Shown here: positions 15,229 to 23,433 of the stretch, one piece after another
Layout of the letters: every line of letters begins with the position of its first letter
Position numbering within the stretch: the stretch's first letter is position 1
From: Rhodospirillaceae bacterium BRH_c57
GTDB taxonomy: Bacteria > Pseudomonadota > Alphaproteobacteria > Rhodospirillales > Rhodospirillaceae
NCBI GenBank assembly: GCA_000961745.1
Contig: LAEA01000077.1
Span: 1-33,834, forward strand
Length of the DNA: 33,834 bases
Direction: 5' to 3'
Made by a program: the position numbers and the translations under genes
The notes under the pieces: model-generated
Told to the model about the DNA's origin: nothing
The model's database searches: none
The model's input: the letters and a program-made list of their open reading frames with translations, nothing else

Positions 15229-15969
15229 ATGTCCGTAACGTTCGACGGCGTCGTCACCGAAAGCCTCGCCAAGCAGATCGCCGAACAGATCCGCGAGGCC
15301 ATTCTCGACGGCCGCCTCAAGGTGGACGAACGCCTGCCGACCGAAATGGATCTGGCCGAGCGGTTCGAAGTGTCCCGCCCCACCGTGCGCGAGGCCCTGA
15401 AACGCCTTGCTGCCCAGAACCTCATCCGGTCGCGGCGCGGGCCGACCGGCGGCACCTTCGTCAACCGGCCGAGCATCGCCGACGCTAGCCGCGCCCTGAC
15501 CGAATCAGCCACCTTGCTGGTATCCCTGGGCGAGTTCAGCCTGACCGACATCGCCGAGGCGCGCGACGCCCTGCAACGCTCCTGCGCCCGGCTGGCCGCC
15601 ACACGCCGCACCCCCGACCACCTGGGCCGCATGGCCGCCGAGATCGCCGTGCAGCGCGATCCGGCGCTGAGTGGCGAAGCGTTCTGCGCCTCGGACGTGC
15701 GGTTCCACCGCGCCCTGGTCGATGCCGCCAGAAACCCTGTGCTGGGCTTCGTCATGGGGTCGGTGATCGAGGCCTTGCAACCGGCGTCGAACATGGTCAT
15801 CGACCGCTTCCGCGACCGCACCCAGGCCGCCGACCAGCACCAAAAGCTTCTGGATGCCGTGACGGCGGGCAACCCCGACGCCGCCGAGGACGCCGTGGCC
15901 GCCCTCATCGCCACCCTCAAGGCGCAGTACGCGAGGGCACAAGATGCTTGGGAGTCGCGCCATGGCTGA
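15229..15969 (+). CDS. GntR-family transcriptional regulator, FadR subfamily (FCD domain)
   Basis: This 246-residue protein has an N-terminal winged helix (residues 11-75: 'LAKQIAEQIREAILDGRL', 'LPTEMDLAERFEVSRPTVREALKRLA', 'GGTFV') and a C-terminal all-helical FCD ligand domain with 'DVRFHRALVDAARNPVL' and 'QHQKLLDAVTAGN'. ATG 15229 gives the standard start; longer frames upstream run through the acuI gene and are not real. It probably senses an acyl-CoA or organic acid and controls its own gene and acuI through the adjacent palindrome, perhaps also fadD-liv. It overlaps the DUF2182 gene by 8 bp (ATGGCTGA), so the two are co-transcribed, an odd partnership for an acid-catabolism regulator. 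Confidence 0.92.
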   Translation: MSVTFDGVVTESLAKQIAEQIREAILDGRLKVDERLPTEMDLAERFEVSRPTVREALKRLAAQNLIRSRRGPTGGTFVNRPSIADASRALTESATLLVSLGEFSLTDIAEARDALQRSCARLAATRRTPDHLGRMAAEIAVQRDPALSGEAFCASDVRFHRALVDAARNPVLGFVMGSVIEALQPASNMVIDRFRDRTQAADQHQKLLDAVTAGNPDAAEDAVAALIATLKAQYARAQDAWESRHG

Positions 15970-16750
15970 CCGCGCCGCCCTGCCCCTGGAAGGCCTGCTG
16001 ACCGGTAGGCGCCTGACCGTTTCCGCCAGCCTCATCGCCCTCATCGCCCTGGCCTGGGTCTATCTGGCCGCCACCATGGGCGGTGCCGCGTGGGTCGACC
16101 GGGTGGCCGACATCTGCCGGGTGGATGCCGGGCAGCCGTGGGGGCTGGGCGACGTGGGGATGCTGCTGGTCATGTGGCTGGTCATGAGCATCGCCATGAT
16201 GCTGCCGACCGCCGCGCCGATGATCCTGACCTTCGCCGATATTTCCGCCACCAAGCTGGACGGCCGCGCCCTGCTCGCCCGCGTCGGCGTGTTCGCCAGC
16301 GGCTATCTGGCGGTGTGGGGTGGCTATGCGGTGGCCGCCACCGGCCTGCAATGGGCCCTGCGCGAAGGCGCCCAGGCGGTGCCCGAACTCAGCGCCGCCC
16401 ACCCGTGGATGGCCGGCGGCCTGCTGATCGCGGCCGGACTGTACCAGTTCACGCCGCTCAAGGACCTGTGCCTCAGTCAGTGCCGCAACCCGATGACGTG
16501 GTTCATGGGAAACTGGCGGAACGGCGCGAAAGGAGCCTGGCGCATGGGCCTCGGCCACGGCGCGTGGTGCCTGGGCTGCTGCTGGGCGCTGATGCTGGTG
16601 ATGATTACGGCCGGCGCGATGAATCTGGCGTGGATGGCGGTGCTGGCCGCCCTCATGCTGGCCGAAAAAGTCCTCCCCCACCCGGTCCTGGTCGGCCGCG
16701 CGGCGGGGGTCATCCTGACCGGCTGGGGGCTTGCCCTGCTGACGGTGTGA
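15962..16750 (+). CDS. DUF2182 predicted metal-binding integral membrane protein
   Basis: This 262-residue protein has about six or seven helices. It carries the DUF2182 landmarks: Met-rich 'MLLVMWLVMSIAMMLPTAAPM' (residues 67-87, written in two parts: MLLVMWLVMS, IAMMLPTAAPM), 'YQFTPLKDLCLSQCRNP' with C170 and C174, and 'GHGAWCLGCCW' with H199, C203, C206 and C207. ATG 15962 has GGGAG seven bases upstream. The family (COG5486) is described as metal-binding; from memory Marinomonas PpoB2, tied to copper delivery to oxidases, is a member. The adjacent DUF1326 gene is a frequent partner. A role in moving or inserting copper at the inner membrane is likely but unproven. Confidence 0.85.
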   Translation: MADRAALPLEGLLTGRRLTVSASLIALIALAWVYLAATMGGAAWVDRVADICRVDAGQPWGLGDVGMLLVMWLVMSIAMMLPTAAPMILTFADISATKLDGRALLARVGVFASGYLAVWGGYAVAATGLQWALREGAQAVPELSAAHPWMAGGLLIAAGLYQFTPLKDLCLSQCRNPMTWFMGNWRNGAKGAWRMGLGHGAWCLGCCWALMLVMITAGAMNLAWMAVLAALMLAEKVLPHPVLVGRAAGVILTGWGLALLTV

Positions 16751-16765
16751 GGAAAGGAAGAGGGA

Positions 16766-16860
16766 TTTACCACAGAGGACACAGAGAGCGCAGAGAAGAA
16801 AATACAAGAAAATAAAACCTTACTTCTTTTCTCTGCGCTCTCTGTGTCCTCTATGGTTAA
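16766..16860. repeat. Intergenic hairpin repeat, 'accacagaggacacagag' family, copy 2
   Basis: Arms 16766-16800 and 16824-16860 are nearly perfect inverted repeats sharing ACCACAGAGGACACAGAG with copy 1 at 6133-6221. It lies between the DUF2182 and DUF1326 genes and ends just before the DUF1326 ribosome site, so it may shape expression of the downstream gene. The copies share arms but not centres, suggesting arm sequence is what is maintained. Confidence 0.88.
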
Positions 16861-16887
16861 CAAAATTTAATAACGGGAGGGAATTCC

Positions 16888-17502
16888 ATGGCTGAAAACT
16901 GGAAGATCAACGGGGAACTTGTCCTCAACTGTAACTGCAACGTCTTTTGCCCCTGCGTTATCAGCCTGGGCAAACACGCCCCGAGCGAGGGCTATTGCCA
17001 CGGCTGGGGCGCTATCGCCATCACCGAGGGGCACTTTGGCGACGAACGCCTGGACGGCCTGAACGTCGGCATCCTGCTCGACATCCCCGGCAAGATGGCG
17101 AACGGCAACTGGACCGCAGCACTTTATGTGGACGAACGGGCTTCCGACGCCGCGCTGGCCGGGCTGGAACAGATTTTCTCCGGGCAGGCCGGCGGCACCA
17201 CGGGGCTGTTCTCCATGCTGGTGTCCACCTACCTGGGCACCAAGCGCGCACCCGTCACCATCGAGCACGACGGCAAGACCCGCCACGTCACCATCGGCCC
17301 CAAGATCCTCCAGGCCAGCGTCGCCCCGGTGCCCGGCGCGTCCAAGGACGACGATCTGGTCATCACCAACACACAGTACTGGATGGGGCCGGACGTCACG
17401 GTCGCCAACGCGTCGAAGGCCAAGTTCCGCGACTTCGGCCGGGTGTGGGACCTGTCCGGCAAGAGCGCCGAGATCGTCCCCATCGCGTGGTCGGGGCCGT
17501 AA
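16888..17502 (+). CDS. DUF1326 family Cys-rich protein
   Basis: This 204-residue protein shows the DUF1326 hallmark 'CNCNVFCPC' (C15, C17, C21, C23) followed by 'GYCHGWG' (C37, H38), then a beta-rich body with 'TIEHDGKTRHVTIGP' and 'NTQYWMGPDV'. No signal peptide or membrane helix is seen, so it is likely cytoplasmic. GGGAGG lies seven bases before ATG 16888. DUF1326 and DUF2182 genes are often adjacent, supporting a joint metal-handling function; the CxC...CxC cluster suits a soft metal such as Cu(I). The biochemical activity of the family is not established to my knowledge. Confidence 0.88.
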   Translation: MAENWKINGELVLNCNCNVFCPCVISLGKHAPSEGYCHGWGAIAITEGHFGDERLDGLNVGILLDIPGKMANGNWTAALYVDERASDAALAGLEQIFSGQAGGTTGLFSMLVSTYLGTKRAPVTIEHDGKTRHVTIGPKILQASVAPVPGASKDDDLVITNTQYWMGPDVTVANASKAKFRDFGRVWDLSGKSAEIVPIAWSGP

Positions 17503-17744
17503 TGGCAATCCGCTGACGCGGACGTGCTCCCGCCCGAACCCGGCTGGAGCACGCTCCAGACCTCTTTGCTTTCTTTGAAGAAACAAGAGGGGTTCGGGGT
17601 TCCCCCGAGCAGGCCAAGAGACGTGGAGGTGGCGGCAGCCCGCCTTCTCCCGGCGAAGTGATGCAGGGGACTGGGGGCGGGCTTCACCCGGACATGCCCC
17701 ACCGGGGAAGCCCCCTCCTCGCCGTGCCGCGCGGCCGCAAGAGA
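17503..17744. other. Gene-free, hairpin-rich intergenic region
   Basis: Between the convergent DUF1326 and PfpI-like genes I find no coding signal. It contains several inverted repeats: CGTGCTCC/GGAGCACG (17523-17553), a compound CCTCTT...AAGAGG helix near 17561-17590 and TCGGGG-TTC-CCCCGA just after. They probably end transcription from both sides. Confidence 0.5.
17523..17553 (+). terminator. Candidate terminator after DUF1326
   Basis: A perfect 8-bp stem CGTGCTCC/GGAGCACG with a 15-base loop begins 21 bases after the stop codon. It is followed not by a clean T-run but by a T-rich stretch (CTCTTTGCTTTCTTT), so termination is plausible but not typical. Confidence 0.35.
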
Positions 17745-18308
17745 TCAGCCGTTGGCGCGGACGCCGAAACGGCCTTCGTGCAGGGCCCTGGCGATGGCCG
17801 CGTTGAAGGCGGGGATGTCGCCGGGATTGCGGCTGGTAATGATGCCTTCATCCTCGACCACTTCCTGGTCATGCCAATGTGCGCCGGCGTTGGTGATGTC
17901 CGTCTGCAAGGACGGCCACGACGTCATGTTGAGGCCCTTGACGACACCGGCCTCGATCAGCATCCACGGCCCATGGCAGATGGCCGCCACCGGACGTCCG
18001 GTTTCGTAGAAATCCTGAACGAAGGCCACCGCCTCGGGCACCAAACGCAGCTTGTCGGGGTTGATCTGGCCGCCCGGCAGGATGAGGGCGTCGTAGCTGT
18101 CGAACGTCACCGAATCGAGCGTCTTGTCGACCGACACGTCGCTCCCCCAGTCGGTATGGCGCCAAGCACGAATGGTGCCGCCTTTGGGGCTGACCACATG
18201 CACCTCGGCCCCCAGGGCGCGCAGTTCGTCGCGGGGTTTGATGAGTTCGTCTTCCTCAAAACCGTCGGTGGCGAGAATGGCGATGGTCTTGCCGTCGAGT
18301 TCGGCCAT
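17745..18308 (-). CDS. PfpI/DJ-1 family protein (type 1 glutamine amidotransferase-like)
   Basis: This 187-residue protein has the DJ-1/PfpI nucleophile elbow 'AAICHGPW' with C111-H112, plus 'ILATDGFEEDEL' carrying the conserved Glu and 'ALILPGGQINPDKLR'. Length and motifs match the PfpI endopeptidase/deglycase group. ATG 18308 has AGGAG seven bases upstream; a longer frame to 18335 lacks one. Members have been reported as proteases, glyoxalases or deglycases, a disputed area, so a general protein or aldehyde stress role is the safe reading. It follows selO (same strand) after 60 bases and may be co-transcribed. Confidence 0.9.
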   Translation of the reverse strand: MAELDGKTIAILATDGFEEDELIKPRDELRALGAEVHVVSPKGGTIRAWRHTDWGSDVSVDKTLDSVTFDSYDALILPGGQINPDKLRLVPEAVAFVQDFYETGRPVAAICHGPWMLIEAGVVKGLNMTSWPSLQTDITNAGAHWHDQEVVEDEGIITSRNPGDIPAFNAAIARALHEGRFGVRANG

Positions 18309-18368
18309 GGCTGGTCTCCTGTTGAGGGGATGCACCCCACGAACGCGACGGAGGCCATGCCAGTTCTG

Positions 18369-19790
18369 TCAGACCACGGCGTTCCCCATCGCCCGGATTT
18401 CGGCCACCTTGGCTGTGACGGCCGTCCAGTCGTCGTGCGCGGCGATGGGCGCCCACAGGGCTTCGACTTCTTCGATGAGCAGGCCGCTAGGTGCCCCGGC
18501 AAAGTAGTCGTGGCCAAGATCGACGCCGGGCCGGGGGGCGCGGGCCAACAAAGCATCGCGCACCGGCTGAAACGCGGCGCTGGCGTAGTGGGCGGCGTGG
18601 GGGCTGGCGCTAGCGCGCTCGACCGAGGCTGGGCCGCCGAACCAGTCGAAGAACGGGCGGTCAAAGGGGATCTGCGTGTCTTCGAGGAACCCGAACAATG
18701 CCCCGGCCAGTCGGTTGTCCTCCTCTACCGTGCCGCGCACCACGCCCAGGCGGCGGGTCACCGCCTCGGCCAGGGCGTCGGAAAAGGCGGCCGGGAAGGT
18801 ATCCAGCGCGGCAACCAAGCGGTCCTGGTTGCACAGCGGCAGCAACGTCTCGGCCAGACGGGTCAGGTTCCACATCAGCGTTTCGGGCTGACGGCCGTAG
18901 GCGTACAGCCCGGCGTGGTCAAAGTAAGCCGCCGTGAAGCGCGGGTCATAGGTCGGCAGGAAGCGCCACGGGCCGTAGTCAAAGCTCTCGCCGGTGACCA
19001 GGATGTTGTCGGTGTTGAGCACCCCGTGCACAAAACCCGCCGCCATCCACTGCGCCGTGGTGCGTGCGGTGTTCGCCACCACCTGACGCAGAAAGGCGGC
19101 CACGCGGTCCAGGCCGTCCGTGATCGCATCAACCTCGGGCATGTGCACGGCGGCGACGTGGTCAAGCAGCGTGCGCAGGGCGTCAGGGTCCTGCAAGGCG
19201 GCCTGACGCTGGAAACTACCCAGGCGGATGTGACTGTGGTTCAGGCGCACCAGCACGGCCGACCGCGTGGGCGAGGGTTCGTCGCCGCGATAGAGGCTCT
19301 CGCCAGTCTCGACGATGGAGAAGGTCTTGGAGGTGTTGACCCCACGGGCCTCCAGCATTTCTGTTGCCAGCACCTCGCGCACCGCGCCCTTGAGGGTCAG
19401 GCGGCCGTCGCCCTGGCGGGAATAGGGCGTCTGCCCGCTGCCCTTGGTGCCGAGGTCGAGCAGCCGCCCGGCCGGGTCGCCATCCTCGTGCATCTGGGCG
19501 AACAGAAAGCCGCGCCCGTCGCCAAGGTTCGGATTATAGGACCGGAACTGGTGGCCGTGATATCGTAGGGCCAGAGGGTGTTCGAGGTTGCCGGGCAACG
19601 GCTCGAACTGCGCGAAGTGGGCCAGCCACTCGGCATCGCTCAGCCTGTCGAGCCCCACCCGCGCCGCCCAGCGGTCGTTGCGGAAGCGCAAGATATGTTT
19701 GGGAAACTCGGCCGGGCGCACCACATCAAAAAAGCGGTCGCCGAGTGCGAGATGGTGGGGATTGGGGAGGTAACGGGGGGTCAAGGGCAT
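18369..19790 (-). CDS. selO: SelO/YdiU family protein adenylyltransferase (pseudokinase fold)
   Basis: This 473-residue protein carries SelO motifs: 'YHGHQFRSYNPNLGDGRGFLFAQ' (residues 77-99, given in pieces YHGHQF, LGDGRG), 'GTKGSGQTPYSR' with the nucleotide-contacting K116, 'HGVLNTDNI' with D261/N262 and 'DYGPWRF' with D271. SelO transfers AMP from ATP to Ser/Thr/Tyr of target proteins and links to oxidative stress. ATG 19790 gives the canonical 'PLTPRYLPNPHHLALG' opening; ribosome-site support is weak. The C-terminus ends 'AEIRAMGNAVV' with no Cys, whereas many SelO proteins end in a redox Cys or Sec motif, and the NPxxxLRN-type segment is not evident. The redox switch may therefore be absent here. 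Confidence 0.88.
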   Translation of the reverse strand: MPLTPRYLPNPHHLALGDRFFDVVRPAEFPKHILRFRNDRWAARVGLDRLSDAEWLAHFAQFEPLPGNLEHPLALRYHGHQFRSYNPNLGDGRGFLFAQMHEDGDPAGRLLDLGTKGSGQTPYSRQGDGRLTLKGAVREVLATEMLEARGVNTSKTFSIVETGESLYRGDEPSPTRSAVLVRLNHSHIRLGSFQRQAALQDPDALRTLLDHVAAVHMPEVDAITDGLDRVAAFLRQVVANTARTTAQWMAAGFVHGVLNTDNILVTGESFDYGPWRFLPTYDPRFTAAYFDHAGLYAYGRQPETLMWNLTRLAETLLPLCNQDRLVAALDTFPAAFSDALAEAVTRRLGVVRGTVEEDNRLAGALFGFLEDTQIPFDRPFFDWFGGPASVERASASPHAAHYASAAFQPVRDALLARAPRPGVDLGHDYFAGAPSGLLIEEVEALWAPIAAHDDWTAVTAKVAEIRAMGNAVV

Positions 19791-19886
19791 ATCCCGCAGA
19801 TGGGTCCGCACCCGGCGTCGGTCAAGGCACCACACGAGGCTTGCACCATCGACGCGAACGGGGCATCAAATGTCTCTACTCAGGTA

Positions 19887-21077
19887 ATGAAGGGCTCCCG
19901 CGGCATGGCGTTCGACATTCGATCGCTACTGGTTGCCACCGCGCTGGTCTGCGCGGTCTGCGCGGCCGCGCGGTTCCTGCTGTGGCGCATGCATCCGGCC
20001 ATGCCGGGGCTGCTGCATTGGGCGTGGGCCGGCGTGGTCGCCACCGGCGGGTTGTTGTTGATCGCCTTCCACGAACAGCTTCCCGAAATCCTGTCGTTGT
20101 CGGCCGGGCAGGTTCTTGTCGCGATTGCGCTTGCCGTCGCCTGGGACGGCTTCCGGCGATTCCTGGGCCGCCCGCCCGTGACCCTGGCGAGGTTGGGTGG
20201 ACTGGTGGCGGGTGTGGTCGTCCTGGTCGCCCTGGCGCATGGTGCACAGTCGGTACCGATGCGCTCCCTGGTCAACGCCGCGATCATGGTCCTGCTGTCA
20301 GGCGCCATCACCTGGGAGATATTCCGGGTCACCGCAGGCCGCACGTTGGCCCTGCGCGCCACCGGCGTGATTTACGGCCTCAACACTGTTTTCTTTGTCG
20401 TGCGCGGCGTCTCCTCGCTCACCGACACTGCCGAGGCGGTGCCCCTGGTGTCGGCCGGCTTCTACGCCTTTACCCTACTGTGGGGATTGTGCGTGATGCT
20501 GGGCGTGACGCTGGGCATGGTGCTGATGGCCAGCGAGCGGTTGCAGGACGAACTGGACCACCAGATCAGCCGCGACCCGTTGACCGGCACGCTCAACCGC
20601 CGGGCCTTCGCCTCTCTGGCCGAGCGCGAGGTGGCGCGCACCCGGCGGAGCGGCCAGCCGCTGGCCCTGCTAATGATGGACCTCGACCATTTCAAGCAGA
20701 TCAACGACCGCCTGGGCCATGCCGCCGGGGATCACTATCTGCAATTGTTCGTGTCGGTGGCCGCCAATGCCTTGCGGGCCGAGGATCTGTTGTGCCGGTT
20801 CGGCGGCGAGGAGTTCGTCGCCCTGCTGCCCAACACCTCGGCCGATGCCGCCCTGGTGGTGGCCAACCGCCTGCGCACCGCCTTTGCCGAGGCCGCCGGA
20901 CCTGCCCCGGCAACCCTGCCGACCTGCGTCACGGTCAGCATCGGTATCAGCGAGATGAAAACGACCGAACCCCTGGAGAACATGCTGCGGCGGGCCGACC
21001 ATGCGATGTATCAGGCCAAGCACAATGGCCGCAACCGCTGCGAGGTTGCCGCCGCCCTCGTGCCCGTGCCGTCATAA
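19887..21077 (+). CDS. Membrane-bound GGDEF diguanylate cyclase
   Basis: The N-terminal half (about 220 residues) has about seven hydrophobic helices with no recognised sensor family. The C-terminal GGDEF domain starts at 'DPLTGTLNRRAF'. The active site is GGEEF at residues 306-310, a functional variant, with inhibitory I-site RAED at 297-300 at the correct five-residue spacing, so c-di-GMP synthesis with product inhibition is expected. 'MDLDHFKQINDRLGHAAGD' is intact. The start is uncertain: ATG 19887 or ATG 19905; frames further upstream run into selO on the other strand. It diverges from selO by 96 bp and is followed after 11 bases by a DUF2293 gene. A link with the exopolysaccharide operon at the left end is possible but unsupported. 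Confidence 0.92.
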   Translation: MKGSRGMAFDIRSLLVATALVCAVCAAARFLLWRMHPAMPGLLHWAWAGVVATGGLLLIAFHEQLPEILSLSAGQVLVAIALAVAWDGFRRFLGRPPVTLARLGGLVAGVVVLVALAHGAQSVPMRSLVNAAIMVLLSGAITWEIFRVTAGRTLALRATGVIYGLNTVFFVVRGVSSLTDTAEAVPLVSAGFYAFTLLWGLCVMLGVTLGMVLMASERLQDELDHQISRDPLTGTLNRRAFASLAEREVARTRRSGQPLALLMMDLDHFKQINDRLGHAAGDHYLQLFVSVAANALRAEDLLCRFGGEEFVALLPNTSADAALVVANRLRTAFAEAAGPAPATLPTCVTVSIGISEMKTTEPLENMLRRADHAMYQAKHNGRNRCEVAAALVPVPS

Positions 21078-21088
21078 GGTTTCAAAGA

Positions 21089-21418
21089 ATGAGCCCCCAG
21101 CCCCCGCTGCGTCGCGCCCAGATCCTCGACGCCTTGCGCCGCATGGCGCCCGGCATCCCCCGTTTCGACCTGGAGGCGGCGGCCGATCACGGGGTGGACT
21201 CGCCCGGCCTGCGCCGTGCCGCACCCGAGACGGCGGCGTGGCTGTCGCTGGTCGCCTACGTCCGCCATGTCCACACGGACTATGACACCCTTCTGGAGGA
21301 CGGTTACGATACCGAGTCGGCGCGATTCTTCGTGCTCGACGCCATCAACGCGGTGCTTGGTGACTGGGACTGCCGGCGCACGGTCAGCGGCGAGGACCCC
21401 GACCCGGACGATGCCTGA
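21089..21418 (+). CDS. DUF2293 domain protein
   Basis: This 109-residue protein has the DUF2293 core 'YVRHVHTDYDTLLEDGYDTESARFFV' (residues about 56-81, in two parts: YVRHVHTDYDTLL, GYDTESARFFV). The family is common in alphaproteobacteria and has no defined function that I know of. It is soluble and acidic at the C-terminus. ATG 21089 lies 11 bases after the GGDEF stop with AAGG upstream, so it is probably co-transcribed with the cyclase. Confidence 0.82.
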   Translation: MSPQPPLRRAQILDALRRMAPGIPRFDLEAAADHGVDSPGLRRAAPETAAWLSLVAYVRHVHTDYDTLLEDGYDTESARFFVLDAINAVLGDWDCRRTVSGEDPDPDDA

Positions 21419-21481
21419 CGTGAACCGCAGCGGCCGTCCGCCGTTGGTGGGGAAACACCCCCAGCAACGGAGGACTTGTCC

Positions 21482-22126
21482 ATGACCACCCTGCGCACCA
21501 CGCTTGCCGCCGCCAGTGCCCTGGCCGTTCTTGCTGCCGGGCCGGCGTTTTCCCAAGAGCAACAGGATGCGGCCGCCACCGTCCATGAGCGGCTTGCCAC
21601 CCTGGTCGCCCCGCCAGAGGGCGTCGGCGGGCCGGTGCTTGGCATGGCGCGGATCCTGAACCGCGACGGCCTGCAGGTCGGCGCCGCCAGTTTCCAGGCC
21701 GCTCCCAACGGCACCCTGGTGCGCATGGCCTTTACCGGCGTCGCGCCGGGGCCGAAGGGTATCCACGTCCACGAAACCGGCACCTGCGAGGGGGACTTCA
21801 AGGCGGCCGGCGGTCACTTCAGCGCCGCCGGCGGCGACCACGGGTTCTGGCACGAGAACGGCCCGCACGCCGGCGACCTGCCCAATGTCTACATCCCCGA
21901 GGGCGGTGAAACGACGGTGGCCTATTTCAACGAACGCCTGCGCCTGGACGAAACCCTGTTCGATGCCGACGGCGCGGCCATGGTCCTGCACGCCAAGGCC
22001 GACGACTACCGCAGCCAGCCAGCCGGGGAGTCCGGCGACCGCATCGCCTGCGGCGTGATCGAACCGCTAAGCCCCCAGGCGGCTGAACAGCCGACCGACC
22101 AAACGCCTCCGGTCAGGGCAGAATAA
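21482..22126 (+). CDS. sodC: Periplasmic Cu/Zn superoxide dismutase
   Basis: This 214-residue protein has a Sec signal (MTTLRTT, a hydrophobic stretch, 'GPAFSQ'). All metal ligands are visible with canonical spacing: H95, H97, H112, H120, H129, D132, H170; the C102-C190 pair can form the conserved disulfide. It converts superoxide to peroxide and oxygen in the periplasm. GGAGG precedes ATG 21482 by eight bases. A Pro/Gln-rich tail follows the fold. The 3' end overlaps the convergent VOC gene by 14 bp. Confidence 0.95.
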   Translation: MTTLRTTLAAASALAVLAAGPAFSQEQQDAAATVHERLATLVAPPEGVGGPVLGMARILNRDGLQVGAASFQAAPNGTLVRMAFTGVAPGPKGIHVHETGTCEGDFKAAGGHFSAAGGDHGFWHENGPHAGDLPNVYIPEGGETTVAYFNERLRLDETLFDADGAAMVLHAKADDYRSQPAGESGDRIACGVIEPLSPQAAEQPTDQTPPVRAE

Positions 22127-22529
22127 GGCTGCCATCAACCGCCAGTGCCGGCTCGGGCAGCCAGGAGATTTCCCACGGGTGGCCGTCGGGGTCGGCGAAG
22201 TACCCGGTGGTGCCGCCCCACGGCATGTCCGTCGCCGGCTTGAGGAGCGTCGCCCCAGCGGCAACCACCTCCTCCAGGCCGGCGGCCACGCCGTCGCGGG
22301 TCGGCACGTTGATCGCCAGGGTGATGCCGCCGGGGCGCGGGGCCTCCATGCCGGTGTCGGCGGCCAGCGCCGCCGCTCCATACAACGCGACCACCATGCA
22401 CCCGGTCTGGAAAAAGGCGATCTGCGGGTTGCTCCAGGCATGAGCCACCCAGCCCAGCCGTTCATAAAAGGCCCGCGCCGCCGCCACATCCGCGACGGCC
22501 AGGGTGACAAGGGAAACACGTTGGTCCAT
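22113..22529 (-). CDS. VOC-family (glyoxalase/bleomycin-resistance fold) protein
   Basis: This 138-residue protein has two beta-alpha-beta-beta-beta modules: 'LVTLAVADVAAARAFYERLGW' opens the first (residues 7-27, LVTLAVADV then FYERLGW) and 'GYFADPDGHPWEISW' ends the second, with a Glu in the usual metal position. ATG 22529 has GGAGG seven bases upstream. The family covers lyases, dioxygenases and antibiotic-binding proteins; a His/Glu set sufficient to name glyoxalase I is not obvious, so the function is open. Confidence 0.85.
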   Translation of the reverse strand: MDQRVSLVTLAVADVAAARAFYERLGWVAHAWSNPQIAFFQTGCMVVALYGAAALAADTGMEAPRPGGITLAINVPTRDGVAAGLEEVVAAGATLLKPATDMPWGGTTGYFADPDGHPWEISWLPEPALAVDGSLILP

Positions 22530-22630
22530 GGCATGGCCTCCTAAGTGACAGAATGCCACTTTAGGGCGACTCGACCCCTTTGAGCAGCATTCTTTCACCG
22601 ACTGGCGGACTTCCAGCCAAGACAATGGCG

Positions 22631-23344
22631 TCACAGGACCGAGGTTGCCCGCGTCACTCCGTACAGCGCCCCCAGCATGACGGCGTTGAACACCCCATGC
22701 AGCACGATGGACGGCCACAATGACCGCGTGCGCTCATAGACCATGGCCAGAACCACGCCTTGCACCGCCAGGGCCGGAACAAGCTGGGGGATGCCGTGCA
22801 CGGCGCCGAACACCAGGGCGCTCAACACGATCCCTGCGGCCGGGCTGAGAAAGCGCCGCAGCCAGCCGTACAGCACGCCGCGAAAGACGATCTCCTCGAC
22901 CACCGGCGCCACGCCAGCGGCCAGGACCAGCATCCCGACCATGGCCGGCACCGACAGGGCGGTCGGCGCCAGGACCTCGATCTGCGGATTCTCGAACGGG
23001 CCGTCCGTCAGGCTGGTGACCAGCGCATTGACCAGCCCGGCCAACGGAACGGTCAGCAGGCCCAGCACCACCCCCCACCCCAGGTGCCGCCCCGAGGCCG
23101 CCCGCAGGCCGAGATCCGCCCACGCCACGCCGCGCAGCCGCACCATCACGACCCACACCGCCACAATCGGCGCCAGGGCCGCCAGCAGCATCAGGCCGAC
23201 CAGCCCCAGCGGCGTCACCGTCACCGCGCCGACCATCAGGCGGGCGGCGTACAGCACCGCTGCGGTCAGGGCAACCACGGCCAGCAGATCCCACACGCGA
23301 ACCGGGGCGGCGGTGGAGGAAAAAGATTGCACTGTCAGGGTCAT
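22631..23344 (-). CDS. CPBP-family intramembrane metalloprotease
   Basis: This 237-residue membrane protein has about seven helices and the CPBP (ABI/Rce1-like) motifs: 'EEIVFRGVLYGWLRR' (EExxxR), 'FGAVHGIPQ' and 'HGVFNAVM'. These Glu and His residues form the proposed intramembrane zinc site. The start is uncertain: ATG 23344 begins a natural N-terminus but its GGGAG is very close; ATG 23386 adds a Pro-rich leader with no ribosome site. Substrates are unknown. Confidence 0.87.
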   Translation of the reverse strand: MTLTVQSFSSTAAPVRVWDLLAVVALTAAVLYAARLMVGAVTVTPLGLVGLMLLAALAPIVAVWVVMVRLRGVAWADLGLRAASGRHLGWGVVLGLLTVPLAGLVNALVTSLTDGPFENPQIEVLAPTALSVPAMVGMLVLAAGVAPVVEEIVFRGVLYGWLRRFLSPAAGIVLSALVFGAVHGIPQLVPALAVQGVVLAMVYERTRSLWPSIVLHGVFNAVMLGALYGVTRATSVL

Positions 23345-23433
23345 CTCCCACGGGAAGGGTCTGGTATCCGGCGGGGCCGGCAGCATAAGATGGTTGCTTC
23401 GGTAACCGTCCGCTCCTCAGGAATCCTTTTCGC

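Noticed and set aside
16857-16870. TTAA-N6-TTAA upstream of DUF1326 as a CtrA box
   Set aside because: The spacer is six, not seven, and half of it belongs to the hairpin repeat arm.
17658-19568. Plus-strand 636-codon frame opposite the PfpI-like and selO genes
   Set aside because: It is an antisense shadow; both minus-strand genes carry catalytic motifs and proper starts.
22113-22126. sodC/VOC 3' overlap as a special regulatory arrangement
   Set aside because: Short convergent overlaps are common in compact genomes, and nothing else marks this one.
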